The notes beneath the pieces are model-generated. The model searched no databases. It saw only the letters and a program-made list of their open reading frames with translations, and was not told the DNA's origin. The translations under genes and the position numbers were made by a program. From Paenalcaligenes faecalis (GTDB lineage Bacteria > Pseudomonadota > Gammaproteobacteria > Burkholderiales > Burkholderiaceae_B), in contig NZ_CP106841.1 of the NCBI RefSeq assembly GCF_027557445.1, forward strand, positions 2,094,001 through 2,158,000: a stretch of DNA of 64,000 nucleotides. Reading direction: 5' to 3'. Of this stretch, positions 45,889 to 55,101 are shown in pieces (positions within the stretch are counted from its first letter, which is position 1; the number at the start of each line of letters is the position of its first letter).

Positions 45889-46464
45889 ATGACCGTTGAA
45901 TTAGGCTCTATTGCAACCAATCAGTTATTGAATTGGATACCTAACGATGCACTGGCGGATTTACCCGTCGTAGCAGAGGCAGATCATCGCACCGGTATGA
46001 GGCATGTGGCGGCAGCTACTAGCCTTCTCACTACGTTGAATAACGGCCAGGCCTCTGGCCTAACCGCAACTGCTGTTTGCTCCGTTACCGCTGAACCACC
46101 GCGCGTCGTTGCCTTTGTAAATAAAAACACCTACGCCGCCGATCAAATCCTACAAAGTGGTTTACTTTGTATTAACACCTTAGCTGGGCATCAATCGGAG
46201 CTGGCTTGTATTTTTGCAGGCATGCGCAAAGATATTGCTGGCCCAGATCGCTTTCAACACGGTAACTGGGACACCCTCATCACTGGTGCGCCTGTTTTAG
46301 CAGAAGCCAAAGCTAATTTTGACTGTAGGGTCGTTAAGGTCTTTGATGAAAGTAGCCACTATGCCCTGTTATGCGAAGTGCTTGCTACGCGTAGCAACGA
46401 GGAATATGGCGCCTTAGTCTACATGGATGGGCAGTTTCACACCCTAAATCCGATCACGACCTAA
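45889..46464 (+). CDS. flavin reductase component (HsaB/HpaC type)
   Basis: This 191-residue flavin reductase-like protein supplies reduced flavin to the oxygenase just upstream. Typical features are GMRHVAAATSLLTTLNNG (start of the split barrel), GLTATAVCSVTAEPPRVVAFVNKNT (flavin contacts) and the C-terminal YGALVYMDGQFH. Spacing of 11 bases and an AGAGAGA site indicate cotranscription. Its 3' end overlaps by 21 bases the 3' end of the opposing iclR gene. Confidence 0.88.
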   Translation: MTVELGSIATNQLLNWIPNDALADLPVVAEADHRTGMRHVAAATSLLTTLNNGQASGLTATAVCSVTAEPPRVVAFVNKNTYAADQILQSGLLCINTLAGHQSELACIFAGMRKDIAGPDRFQHGNWDTLITGAPVLAEAKANFDCRVVKVFDESSHYALLCEVLATRSNEEYGALVYMDGQFHTLNPITT

Positions 46465-47268
46465 ATCAATATCACACCGATTCAGCTGCTTCTCTATCTC
46501 TCTCACCACATCATTTAGGTGAGTCAGATACCGAGTAGCAGCTGCCTCTGGCGTTAAGATATGCTTTAAAAACACTAAGTTGATGGTAGCGAGCACACGG
46601 TTTTGATAAAAAATAGGAACCGCAATTGCGGCTACTCGATTTTCCTTATCCCAATCCCCCTCATTGGACGCGTAGCCTTGTTGCTGCGTTTTTTCAATGA
46701 GTTGACGTATAAACAAAGCATCATGAGCCAGTGGTGACTGCGGCGACTTCTCTGCCTGAATAATAGCCAGTAGTTGCTGTTGCTCCTGTTTAGGACAAAA
46801 GCAAAAGTAAGCACGCCCTGCAGCCGTCGTCAATAACGGTAATCGACGGCGGACCATACCTCGGTGAAAAGACAACGAGCTAAACCGATGCGTAGTTTCT
46901 CGAATGACGACAGCAGCCCCGTCTAAGGTACATAGATCCGATGGCCACAAAGTATGTTGAAGTAAATCACCAATTGCTGGTGTTGCGATTTCAGTAACCC
47001 AGTCATCGTCTTTCACCCCATCACTGAGCTGTCGTACCAAATGGCTCAATCGGTAGCTGGTGTCAGATCGGCTTTGCTTCACATAGCCTTCTGCTATGAG
47101 TGTATGTAAAAGACGTTTTACTGTTGTGCGATGAATCCCGGTACGCTGACTTAACTCGCTGATTTGCGCAGAACCACTAGGGGTGGTACTCAAAACCTGC
47201 AAAATCGCTAAGCCCCGAGCAAGGCTTTGAGAGCGTTTATAGGGTGTAGACGAATTAAGCATAGTCAC
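46444..47268 (-). CDS. IclR-family regulator, MhpR-like (first copy)
   Basis: This 274-residue protein has an N-terminal winged helix (residues 13-75: RSQSLARGLAILQVL, TGIHRTTVKRLLHTLIAEG) and an IclR effector domain with the LWPSDLCTLDG and ETTHRFSSLSFHRGM motifs that also occur in MhpR-type activators of aromatic pathways. It lies divergent to the aldehyde dehydrogenase/aldolase genes and convergent with the hydroxylase operon, so it probably senses an aromatic acid for both. It is clearly related to the second IclR gene at 55101. Confidence 0.87.
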   Translation of the reverse strand: MTMLNSSTPYKRSQSLARGLAILQVLSTTPSGSAQISELSQRTGIHRTTVKRLLHTLIAEGYVKQSRSDTSYRLSHLVRQLSDGVKDDDWVTEIATPAIGDLLQHTLWPSDLCTLDGAAVVIRETTHRFSSLSFHRGMVRRRLPLLTTAAGRAYFCFCPKQEQQQLLAIIQAEKSPQSPLAHDALFIRQLIEKTQQQGYASNEGDWDKENRVAAIAVPIFYQNRVLATINLVFLKHILTPEAAATRYLTHLNDVVREIEKQLNRCDIDLGRDRI

Positions 47269-47352
47269 TCATTCAAATAAAAACAGTAATTGTAAATAGC
47301 ACTATTACAGGAATAATTTTAGCAGTTTAACCAGCAAGACTAGGAAATTAAC

Positions 47353-48297
47353 ATGAGCAGCAATAAGAAACTAAAGGTTGCGATCATTGGGTCCGGTAAC
47401 ATTGGTACGGACTTGATGATCAAAGTGTTGCGCAATGGCAAGCACGTTGAAATGGGTGCAATGGTTGGTATTGACCCGAATTCAGACGGTTTGGCACGTG
47501 CACAGCGCATGGGTGTAGCCACTACGCACGAAGGCGTAGAAGGCTTGACGAAGATGGACGTTTTCAAAGACATTGATATTGTTTTTGATGCCACAGCAGC
47601 AGGCGCCCATATCAAAAATGACAAGTTCTTACGTGAGCTAAAACCAACAATTCGCATGGTGGACTTAACACCTGCGGCGATTGGTCCTTACTGTGTTCCC
47701 GTCGCTAACCTCGAAGAACACATTGATAAACTGAACGTCAACATGGTGACATGTGGTGGTCAGGCTACGATTCCGATGGTGGCTGCGGTTTCCAAAGTTG
47801 CTAAGGTGCATTACGCTGAAATCGTGGCGTCTATCGCCAGTAAATCGGCAGGCCCAGGTACACGCGCCAACATTGACGAGTTTACCGAGACTACATCCAA
47901 AGCCATTGAGGTGATTGGTGGTGCGACCAAAGGTAAAGCCATCATTATTATGAATCCGGCAGAGCCACCTGTGATTATGCGTGACACGGTTTATGTGTTA
48001 TCCGAAGCCGCAGACGAGGCCGCAGTAGAAAAGAGCATTGAGGAAACAGTGGCTGCAGTTAAAGCCTACGTTCCAGGTTACAGCCTCAAGCAAAAAGTCC
48101 AGTTTGAGCGTATTCCTGAAGACAAGCCATTGAATATCCCAGGTATGGGTAAATTCAGCGGTTTAAAAACTTCAGTGTTCTTAGAGGTTGAGGGCGCTGC
48201 TCACTATTTACCTGCTTATGCCGGTAACTTGGATATTATGACCTCCGCCGCGTTGGCTACTGCCGAGCGCATGGCGCAATCCATTCTTAACGTGTGA
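47353..48297 (+). CDS. mhpF: acetaldehyde dehydrogenase (acetylating), meta-cleavage pathway
   Basis: This 314-residue enzyme (MhpF/DmpF/BphJ family) turns acetaldehyde, CoA and NAD+ into acetyl-CoA. Visible are the NAD motif [14 protein letters not shown] (residues 10-23), the catalytic cysteine in [18 protein letters not shown], and the [12 protein letters not shown] terminus. It forms a channelling complex with the 4-hydroxy-2-oxovalerate aldolase encoded next, whose ATG overlaps its stop (TGATG). The gene looks slightly richer in G than the hydroxylase genes by eye. Confidence 0.93.
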   Translation: MSSNKKLKVAIIGSGNIGTDLMIKVLRNGKHVEMGAMVGIDPNSDGLARAQRMGVATTHEGVEGLTKMDVFKDIDIVFDATAAGAHIKNDKFLRELKPTIRMVDLTPAAIGPYCVPVANLEEHIDKLNVNMVTCGGQATIPMVAAVSKVAKVHYAEIVASIASKSAGPGTRANIDEFTETTSKAIEVIGGATKGKAIIIMNPAEPPVIMRDTVYVLSEAADEAAVEKSIEETVAAVKAYVPGYSLKQKVQFERIPEDKPLNIPGMGKFSGLKTSVFLEVEGAAHYLPAYAGNLDIMTSAALATAERMAQSILNV

Positions 48298-49325
48298 TGG
48301 GTATCAGTATGAACGCAGCGAAAAAACTTTATATTTCTGATGTGACCTTGCGTGACGGTAGCCACGCAGTTCGTCACCAGTACAGTATTGATGATGTACG
48401 CCGTATTGCGCGTGCTTTGGACAAAGCGAAAGTAGACAGCATCGAGGTAGCCCACGGTGATGGTCTACAGGGTTCTAGCTTTAACTATGGCTTTGGTGCT
48501 CACACTGACCTAGAGTGGATTGAGGCAGTGGCTAATGAGGTTCAACACGCTAAAGTAGCGACCTTGTTGTTGCCAGGTATTGGAACCATTCACGATCTAA
48601 AAGACGCTTACAACGCGGGTGCTCGAGTGGTACGTGTTGCTACACACTGTACCGAGGCAGACGTGTCAGCTCAGCATATTGCTTATGCGCGTGAGCTAGG
48701 TATGGATACGGTTGGTTTCTTGATGATGAGCCATCTCACCACGCCAGAAAATCTAGCCCAAGAAGCCAAGAAAATGGAAAGCTACGGGGCCACATGTATT
48801 TATGTGGTGGACTCTGGTGGTGCCATGAACATGAATGACGTGCGTGATCGTTTCCGCGCCGTTAAAGCGGTACTAAATGCCGATACTGAAACCGGTATTC
48901 ACGCTCACCATAACCTATCTTTAGGCGTAGCGAACTCTATCGTTGCGGTTGAAGAAGGTTGTGATCGTGTTGACGCTAGCTTGGCTGGTATGGGTGCGGG
49001 TGCGGGTAATGCGCCACTAGAGGTGTTTATTGCTGCCGCTGAACGCATGGGCTGGAACCATGGTACTGATCTATACACCTTGATGGATGCGGCTGATGAC
49101 ATCGTTCGCCCAATGCAAGACCGTCCTGTACGTGTAGACCGTGAAACCTTAGCTTTGGGTTATGCGGGTGTGTACTCCAGTTTCTTGCGTCATGCCGAAG
49201 TCGCTGCTGAGCGTTACGGTCTAAAAACGGTTGATATCTTAGTAGAACTAGGCCGTCGTCGTATGGTGGGTGGTCAAGAGGATATGATTGTTGACGTAGC
49301 ATTGGATTTGCTAAAACAATCGTAG
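48297..49325 (+). CDS. mhpE: 4-hydroxy-2-oxovalerate aldolase, meta-cleavage pathway
   Basis: This divalent-metal class II aldolase (MhpE/DmpG/BphI family, about 340 residues) splits 4-hydroxy-2-oxovalerate into pyruvate and acetaldehyde, passing the aldehyde to the coupled dehydrogenase. It has the N-terminal signature [18 protein letters not shown] with the catalytic Arg-Asp, [10 protein letters not shown], the metal site [15 protein letters not shown], and the C-terminal helical communication domain. The start is uncertain: the ATG at 48297 overlaps the mhpF stop, and an in-frame ATG lies at 48309. Confidence 0.93.
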   Translation: MGISMNAAKKLYISDVTLRDGSHAVRHQYSIDDVRRIARALDKAKVDSIEVAHGDGLQGSSFNYGFGAHTDLEWIEAVANEVQHAKVATLLLPGIGTIHDLKDAYNAGARVVRVATHCTEADVSAQHIAYARELGMDTVGFLMMSHLTTPENLAQEAKKMESYGATCIYVVDSGGAMNMNDVRDRFRAVKAVLNADTETGIHAHHNLSLGVANSIVAVEEGCDRVDASLAGMGAGAGNAPLEVFIAAAERMGWNHGTDLYTLMDAADDIVRPMQDRPVRVDRETLALGYAGVYSSFLRHAEVAAERYGLKTVDILVELGRRRMVGGQEDMIVDVALDLLKQS

Positions 49326-49341
49326 ATTTAATTGGCTAGTG

Positions 49342-49380
49342 GTATGAGTCTCAAGTAGCCTACCTACAAGAGGCTCATAC
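49342..49380. terminator. hairpin between convergent mhpE and the TfdB-like gene
   Basis: GTATGAGTCTC (49342-49352) and GAGGCTCATAC (49370-49380) pair with one mismatch around a 17-base loop. There is no T-run, but it lies in the 66-base gap between converging genes and may stop transcription from either side. Confidence 0.4.
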
Positions 49381-49391
49381 TCTATAAGCTG

Positions 49392-51137
49392 TTATAGGTT
49401 AGCTAATACTCGCCCCATCACACTATGAAGTAACTGTTGTGCTAGATCTACACATAACTCCCCTGCCTGCTTCTGACGCCAAGCAATCACCCCATCAGGA
49501 CGCACGAGCAAAGCACCATCCTCCTCGATCTCTCTGCATCGTTGCCACTCACAATAAGGATCTTGATAGTCCAGTGATCCAACCACAACCACAGACAAAA
49601 AGCCCAAATCGCATTGTTGTACTGCCTCTACCCAAACCTGCCCTGATAAGCCAGTAACTAAAGTAAACTTTCCCTGCCCCACTACATCCAAAGTAGATTT
49701 TCTATATCCACACTTTCCTACTAACCAAGCATGAGGAATCTTAGCCCCAGGTCTGGTCGTCGCTTGTAAATATCGCTCTTTATCTCTGCGCCATTGTTCT
49801 GGCTCCACTTCTTTAATCACCGCTTGTGAATCATAGCGCTGATTCATCTCAACGCCTTGCGCGCTAAATTCTGTTTGCTTTAAACGCAGCGCAGCTTCTG
49901 CTGCTTCTCGCGCTTTCACCCCCTTCTCGCAAGGACTTCTGAATTGCCTAATCCCTGCTTCGATTGGGTTATCAGCCCCTTCAACTCTAAAAACAGCCTG
50001 CAATGGTGCGTAATCCACACGTGACTGATTAGCACGCAAAACAATCTGTTTCCCTACAGGCGCGCGTTCGGCAGTATAGGTTTTTAGCAGCTTTCTTCCA
50101 GCATAACCATTGATAACATACGCTAACTTCCATGCCAAGTTAAACGCATCTTGCACACAGGTATTTAAACCTAAACCGCTAGAAGGGGGGTGTCGATGAA
50201 CAGCATCACCTGCACAAAAAACACGACCTCTATCATATTGAGGAGCATACGCCTGATTCACATACCACGTTGACTTATTAAGAATTTTCGGCTCTAGACT
50301 AGAATCACCTACCAAGATACGAATTTTTTTAACTACCTCCTCATCGCTTAAGTTTGGCTCACCTTTAGTAATATCAAAACCCCATCCCGCGATCCATTGG
50401 TTCCACGGCTTCACTGTTCTCAATAAGCCAAACCCAATCTCACCAAATGCTGCCTCTGGAGAGCAAATCCAATACAAAATACTCGGTCTATGCTCAACAT
50501 ATTGACTTAAATCAGCTTCAAACAAAGTATATGCAGTTCCTGCGCGAGCCATATGGCCTTCTAAATCTAATCCTAGGTCCTCAAGGACTTTAGAGTTAGC
50601 ACCATCAGCACCAACCAAAAACTTAACTCTCTTCGTGTAATTTACTGATGTTAAGCGATCTTTCAAATATACTGTCACACCATTTTCATCTTGCTCATGC
50701 GATAAATACTCAGTATTAAATGCATAACTCGCGCCCCGTTGACGAGCATTATTCACCAATATTGGCTCAATTAGCGGCTGAGGAATATCTAAAAGCTCAC
50801 ATGGACTACCTGACAAATAATCACCTTTACGCTCAGGGTCTGTTCCCCACGCACGGATACGCAACAACTCCTCCCCAGCTAAGCTCGTAGTAATTAAGCT
50901 ATCTCCCATTTGATCCCAGGGGGTTGCATATTTATAACACTCAGACTCAATGCCTAAATCTCTAAAAACCTCCATTGTTCGCTGATTAGTAATATGAGCC
51001 CTTGGCGTATTAGCAACCCAATTCCAACGAGAGACTACATGCACACTCACCCCATAGGAGGCTAAAGCAAGCGCTACTGTAGAGCCAGTTGGCCCAGATC
51101 CAATAACTAATACATCACAATCAAATCTATCTGACAT
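49392..51137 (-). CDS. FAD-dependent phenol hydroxylase, TfdB-like
   Basis: This 581-residue class A flavoprotein hydroxylase follows TfdB (2,4-dichlorophenol 6-monooxygenase) through most of its length. Seen are VLVIGSGPTGSTVALALA (residues 9-26), NTPRAHITNQRTMEVFRDLG, RGRVFCAGDAVHRHPPSSGLG (flavin ribityl site near 310), VEMNQRYDS and TRPGAKIPHAWL, plus a C-terminal thioredoxin-like domain. It would use NAD(P)H and O2 to hydroxylate a phenol at the ortho position. No chlorocatechol genes accompany it, so a non-chlorinated phenolic is likelier. AAGGAGG precedes the ATG. It is divergent from a GntR gene across a 20-bp palindrome. Confidence 0.85.
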   Translation of the reverse strand: MSDRFDCDVLVIGSGPTGSTVALALASYGVSVHVVSRWNWVANTPRAHITNQRTMEVFRDLGIESECYKYATPWDQMGDSLITTSLAGEELLRIRAWGTDPERKGDYLSGSPCELLDIPQPLIEPILVNNARQRGASYAFNTEYLSHEQDENGVTVYLKDRLTSVNYTKRVKFLVGADGANSKVLEDLGLDLEGHMARAGTAYTLFEADLSQYVEHRPSILYWICSPEAAFGEIGFGLLRTVKPWNQWIAGWGFDITKGEPNLSDEEVVKKIRILVGDSSLEPKILNKSTWYVNQAYAPQYDRGRVFCAGDAVHRHPPSSGLGLNTCVQDAFNLAWKLAYVINGYAGRKLLKTYTAERAPVGKQIVLRANQSRVDYAPLQAVFRVEGADNPIEAGIRQFRSPCEKGVKAREAAEAALRLKQTEFSAQGVEMNQRYDSQAVIKEVEPEQWRRDKERYLQATTRPGAKIPHAWLVGKCGYRKSTLDVVGQGKFTLVTGLSGQVWVEAVQQCDLGFLSVVVVGSLDYQDPYCEWQRCREIEEDGALLVRPDGVIAWRQKQAGELCVDLAQQLLHSVMGRVLANL

Positions 51138-51190
51138 CTTTAAAACCTCCTTGAGGATATCAATCTAATACTTAGTAAATACATCTTATA

Positions 51191-51225
51191 CTAACATGCT
51201 AGCATGTTAGATTGCTTGGTATAAT
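51191..51225. promoter_or_regulatory. 20-bp palindromic operator and divergent promoters
   Basis: CTAACATGCTAGCATGTTAG (51191-51210) is a perfect palindrome in the gap between the TfdB-like gene and gntR. Rightward, an extended -10 TTGGTATAAT ends at 51225, so the palindrome covers its -35 region. Leftward, TATAAG starts at the other edge. A protein bound here could shut both promoters, most simply the adjacent GntR protein. Confidence 0.65.
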
Positions 51226-51259
51226 AGTACATTTACTAATAGCAAATACAAGAATAAAT

Positions 51260-51931
51260 ATGCCGTCTAAGAATGCACAAGCGTACGAGCTCATCCGGGT
51301 TAAACTTTTTTCTGGCAACTATATGTTTGGAGAAGCCATATCAGTCAAAGAGCTTAGCGAAGAAACTGGCATTAGCCGACAACCTATTATGACTGCTCTC
51401 TATCGCCTTCAAGAACAAGGGTTTGTAGAAATCATTGCACAAGTTGGGTGCAAGGTTGTCCAACCTGAACTTCAAACAGTTCTTGATTTCTATGAAATGT
51501 TTGCTGCTATTGAATCTGTTCTAGTAGGGTTTGCTGCGCAACGTGCCCAGCCTACTGAGCTATACCGCCTTAAAAGCCTTCATGCCCAAATCAGTGCATT
51601 AAATCCATCACACCCACAAGTAGAGCAGCATTACCGCCAATTAAACATTGAGTTTCATAAGGAGCTCCATACACTCGCCAAATCCCCTCAAGTCAGCCTC
51701 CGTCAACAAGCTAATTTTGATCTGTCTGACTTCTACTTACTACAGACTCAAAGCTTCAAACAAAATCTACCCTTCGCCGGCCATGAGCATCAATCAATCA
51801 TTCTAGCCATAGAAAATAAGGACAACTTACAAGCAGCTCAGCTAGCTAGAGAGCACATTCTGAATGTAGCAGAAAACATAAAAAAAACATGGAGGAAATC
51901 TACACCTTATTTATCTCAAACTAGGCAATAA
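51260..51931 (+). CDS. GntR-family regulator with FCD domain
   Basis: The ATG at 51260 gives a 223-residue protein; a longer frame from 51212 would start inside the promoter. The N-terminal winged helix has SVKELSEETGISRQPIMTALYRLQEQGFV, and the FCD part includes LNIEFHKELHTLAKS and HEHQSIILAIENKDN with metal-type histidines. It is divergent from the TfdB-like hydroxylase and upstream of the TRAP genes, so it probably controls one or both in response to an aromatic or carboxylic effector. Confidence 0.83.
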   Translation: MPSKNAQAYELIRVKLFSGNYMFGEAISVKELSEETGISRQPIMTALYRLQEQGFVEIIAQVGCKVVQPELQTVLDFYEMFAAIESVLVGFAAQRAQPTELYRLKSLHAQISALNPSHPQVEQHYRQLNIEFHKELHTLAKSPQVSLRQQANFDLSDFYLLQTQSFKQNLPFAGHEHQSIILAIENKDNLQAAQLAREHILNVAENIKKTWRKSTPYLSQTRQ

Positions 51932-51932
51932 C

Positions 51933-51949
51933 TTTCACCTAGTAAACAA
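51933..51949 (+). promoter_or_regulatory. upstream operator copy before the TRAP operon
   Basis: TTTCAC-CTA-GTAAACAA lies just past the gntR stop. Its right half GTAAACAA is the exact complement of the left half of the second copy, and both share the CTA centre. Centres of the two copies are 80 bases apart. Confidence 0.5.
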
Positions 51950-52009
51950 CTGCAATGCGTAGGGGTTTTCACTACACGACTCCATATCCATCTAGGGCTA
52001 ACCCTCCCC

Positions 52010-52030
52010 TTTGTTTACCTAGTGAACAAA
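52010..52030 (+). promoter_or_regulatory. downstream operator copy before the TRAP operon
   Basis: TTTGTTTAC-CTA-GTGAACAAA is a 9-bp-arm inverted repeat with one mismatch per arm. A weak promoter (TTGCAG 52087-52092, 17 bases, TAAATA 52110-52115) lies downstream of it. The IclR gene at the end of the TRAP operon is the likely binder. The remaining sequence of this 231-base gap shows nothing else I can name. Confidence 0.5.
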
Positions 52031-52162
52031 TTGTTTTTTTTGATTGAGGCTAATAGTGAGTTGTTTTACTTTTCATTAGCTGCATATTGCAGAGTCACAT
52101 GCTGACTAATAAATAATATGACAAACAAAAATTAAGTAGCTCCCCTATCTTGGAGATAAAAA

Positions 52163-53167
52163 ATGAAACGTTTTTTAGCTATTTGTGCTGGCGCCCTAGC
52201 GCTTAGCGTTAGCTCTATTGCCGTGGCTGATAAGCCAACCACAATGCGATTTTCTAACTTTGCTGGCCCTACTTCCTTTTTGACTAAAGGTATTTTTGAG
52301 CCATTGGTTAAAGATATAGAAAAAGACTCTGATGGCTTACTCAAAATTCAACTATTCTCTGGTGGCACCTTAGTCAAACCAGAGGACGCTTTTGACGCTG
52401 TTCGACGTGGTGTAGTTGACATGGCATGGAGCCTAACTGGTTACAACCCTGGCAGATTCATTGCCGCAGGAGTGACAGAAGTCCCCCTCCAAGCACAAAA
52501 CGTGCGTGAAGGCTCTGAAGCTGTATGGGCTTTATATGAAAACGGCCTTATTGATGGGTTTGAGGATGTTTATGTCTTTGGCCTTTCATCATCAGCTGTA
52601 GCTCTATTGCACTCAGGAAAAAAAGCAAATAGCCTAGATGACTTTAAAGGTGAACGCGTAAGAGCTGCGGGTCCCTTAGCATCTGCCTCTATCGAAGCCC
52701 TTGGACTAACTCCTATTGGCCTCCCTGCATCCCAAGTCGCAGAAAACCTATCAAAACGAGTTTTAGCGGGCAGCGTTAATGATTGGGTATCCTCACAAAC
52801 CTGGCAAATTGCTGATTTTGTTAATTATCACATTGATGTTCCTCTTGGCGCAGCCACAGCTTATGTCATTATCAATAAAAAGAAATACGATAACCTTCCA
52901 GAGGCTGCAAAAGCCGCACTAGCACAACATAGCGGCAAATCCTTTGTCGGTCGCTGGTCTACAAACCTAGAGGCTGAGAACCAACGCGTAAAAGCAGAAG
53001 TCCTAAAAGACGAAAAGCATGTAGTAATCACTCCCAGTCCAGAAGAGTTAGCTCGCTATACCAATACGGTACAAAATGTAGTTAATGAGTGGATAGCAGC
53101 CACTCCAAAAGGGCAAGAAATCTGGGATGTTTATACAGATACAATTGATAAAGTGCGAGCTGAGTAA
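52163..53167 (+). CDS. TRAP transporter periplasmic solute-binding protein (DctP family)
   Basis: This 334-residue precursor has a signal peptide (MKRFLAICAGALALSVSS, cleavage after AVA near residue 22). The mature DctP domain includes GGTLVKPEDAFDAVRRGVVDMAW and the substrate arginine region FKGERVRAAGPL, in the position where most DctP proteins hold the carboxylate-clamping Arg. It captures an organic, probably aromatic or 2-oxo, acid. TTGGAG lies before the ATG. Its stop overlaps the next start (TAATG). Confidence 0.9.
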   Translation: MKRFLAICAGALALSVSSIAVADKPTTMRFSNFAGPTSFLTKGIFEPLVKDIEKDSDGLLKIQLFSGGTLVKPEDAFDAVRRGVVDMAWSLTGYNPGRFIAAGVTEVPLQAQNVREGSEAVWALYENGLIDGFEDVYVFGLSSSAVALLHSGKKANSLDDFKGERVRAAGPLASASIEALGLTPIGLPASQVAENLSKRVLAGSVNDWVSSQTWQIADFVNYHIDVPLGAATAYVIINKKKYDNLPEAAKAALAQHSGKSFVGRWSTNLEAENQRVKAEVLKDEKHVVITPSPEELARYTNTVQNVVNEWIAATPKGQEIWDVYTDTIDKVRAE

Positions 53168-55101
53168 TGCAAGCAGACCTACACGCTTATCGTGAACGTA
53201 TAAGCTTAGTTCTTAACGGAACAGGGCGATGGATAGATCAATTAAGCAAGTTTTCTGCAATTCTTTCTTTAGTTGCGCTGATTCTGCTTTCATTAGCTAC
53301 CCTGCTTGATATTTTGCTACGTTCTTTTAGCTCACATGGTGTCCGAGGGCTATTTGAGCTAAATGGCTTATTCATGGCAATCATTATCTCCGGTTTTTTG
53401 AGCCTAGTGTTTATACAAAGACGAAATATCCGCGTTGATATTATGAGCAGTGTCGCAGGCACAAACCAGCTAGGGGTTGCTTTGATCTCTACACTTAGCG
53501 AAGCCTTGATGATGGTAGGTCTGACAACTGTACTTGGTTTTAGAGCTTGGGATGCATACCAATACAAAGAAACCACTATCGTAGTTGGAGTATCTACGAC
53601 AGGGTTCTGGGTATGTGCATTTAGCATTATGCTCTTTAGCACCTTTTTGATCGTCGGTCGTAGCGCAGCGCAATGGGCACGACTCTTGCTCACTAAAGCC
53701 TATACACAACAGGGTTTTTGGCGTGGACTAGGCGTTATGCTAATCGCCTTTATCATTAGCGCATGCCTAGTCTTTGAGTTTCTTAGCGGAGACTATAGTG
53801 TTGGTCTCCAAGCTAGTATCGTCTTTCTGTCCTTATATATTCTGATTGCAGCTCAAGTCCCCATTGGCATTTCTCTTGCTCTATTGGGAATTCTGAGTCT
53901 AAGCCTACTACTCGGCTCAGAATCTGCCTTTGTTATTGCTCAAAATGAAACAGCACGGGCTTTAACTAGTATAGATATGGCTGCAATCCCCCTATTTTTA
54001 TTAATGGGAAACTTCGCAACATGGGCTGGTTTATCAGGAGATATTTTTAATGCAGGCACCTCTTTAGTTGGTTCTAGACGAGGTGGGCTCGCCATGGCCT
54101 CAGTCATGGGATGTGGAGGGTTCGGTGCTATCTGTGGCTCATCTATTGCAACAACAGCAACGTTTGGAAAAGTCGCTTTTGCTGAAATGGAAAAGCGTAA
54201 CTATGCACATAGCTTAGCTGCTGGCTGTATCGCAGCTGGAGGTACCCTAGGGGCCTTACTACCTCCTTCTGTTGTCTTGATTGTCTACTGTGTTGTAGTT
54301 GAGGTTTCTATACGTGATGCCTTCCAAGCAGCCTTATTACCAGGCCTGTTTGCCATGATCATGTATATCATAGCCATTATGATTACAGTTCGCATTAAAC
54401 CAGAGTTAACTCCAACCATCGAAAAATTTGATTGGATCATTGCTCGTAAAGCCATGCTCCAAGCGTGGCGCCCCATCATCCTATTTATTCTAGTATTAGG
54501 GGGCCTATACGGTGGAGTTTTTACTACCCAAGAGGCAGCCTCTGTCGGTGCCGTTTTAGCCCTCGCTTTTGCACTAATGACCAAAGGTTTTGGATGGGAG
54601 AAGTTTAAACTATCTTTAGTTGATACTGCCATTAACTCCGGGGCAATTTATATTATATTTATTGGTGCTAATATATTTGCAGGCTTTATGAGCTTCAGTG
54701 ATGTAGCCAGTTTAATCTTAGGCTTTGTCAATATTGATACCACTCCCCATTGGATAATTTTACTATGTTTAGTTATCTTCTATTTATTACTGGGTACCGT
54801 TTTTGATACCTTAGCTGCTGTGCTCGTTACAACCCCGCTTGTAGTTCCATTAATTCTAGGCATGGACTACGATTTAATCTGGTGGGGTGTAGTAACCTTA
54901 TCCTTGGTTGAAATAGGAATGATTACCCCTCCACTGGGAATGAACGTCTTTGTAATGCGTAGTGTCGTTGGAGAGCGACTCCAACTATCAAGCATTTTTA
55001 AAGGGGTAACTCCTTTTTTACTCGCGGATCTAATTCGCATCGGTTTACTAGTCTCTTTTCCTATTATCAGCCTATGGTTACCTAAGATATTAAATAGTTA
55101 A
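53167..55101 (+). CDS. TRAP transporter fused small/large membrane subunits (DctQM)
   Basis: In this 644-residue protein the four-helix DctQ part (about residues 20-170) is fused to the large DctM part (about 200-640). DctM motifs are IPLFLLMGNFATWAGLSG, GGFGAICGSSIATTATFGKVAF, AAGGTLGALLPPSVVLIVY and VEIGMITPPLGMNVFVM. It moves the substrate from the DctP protein across the inner membrane, driven by sodium or protons. Fusions of Q and M are a known TRAP variant. Start and stop overlap the neighbouring genes by TAATG on both sides, so dctP-dctQM-iclR is one coupled operon. Confidence 0.92.
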   Translation: MQADLHAYRERISLVLNGTGRWIDQLSKFSAILSLVALILLSLATLLDILLRSFSSHGVRGLFELNGLFMAIIISGFLSLVFIQRRNIRVDIMSSVAGTNQLGVALISTLSEALMMVGLTTVLGFRAWDAYQYKETTIVVGVSTTGFWVCAFSIMLFSTFLIVGRSAAQWARLLLTKAYTQQGFWRGLGVMLIAFIISACLVFEFLSGDYSVGLQASIVFLSLYILIAAQVPIGISLALLGILSLSLLLGSESAFVIAQNETARALTSIDMAAIPLFLLMGNFATWAGLSGDIFNAGTSLVGSRRGGLAMASVMGCGGFGAICGSSIATTATFGKVAFAEMEKRNYAHSLAAGCIAAGGTLGALLPPSVVLIVYCVVVEVSIRDAFQAALLPGLFAMIMYIIAIMITVRIKPELTPTIEKFDWIIARKAMLQAWRPIILFILVLGGLYGGVFTTQEAASVGAVLALAFALMTKGFGWEKFKLSLVDTAINSGAIYIIFIGANIFAGFMSFSDVASLILGFVNIDTTPHWIILLCLVIFYLLLGTVFDTLAAVLVTTPLVVPLILGMDYDLIWWGVVTLSLVEIGMITPPLGMNVFVMRSVVGERLQLSSIFKGVTPFLLADLIRIGLLVSFPIISLWLPKILNS

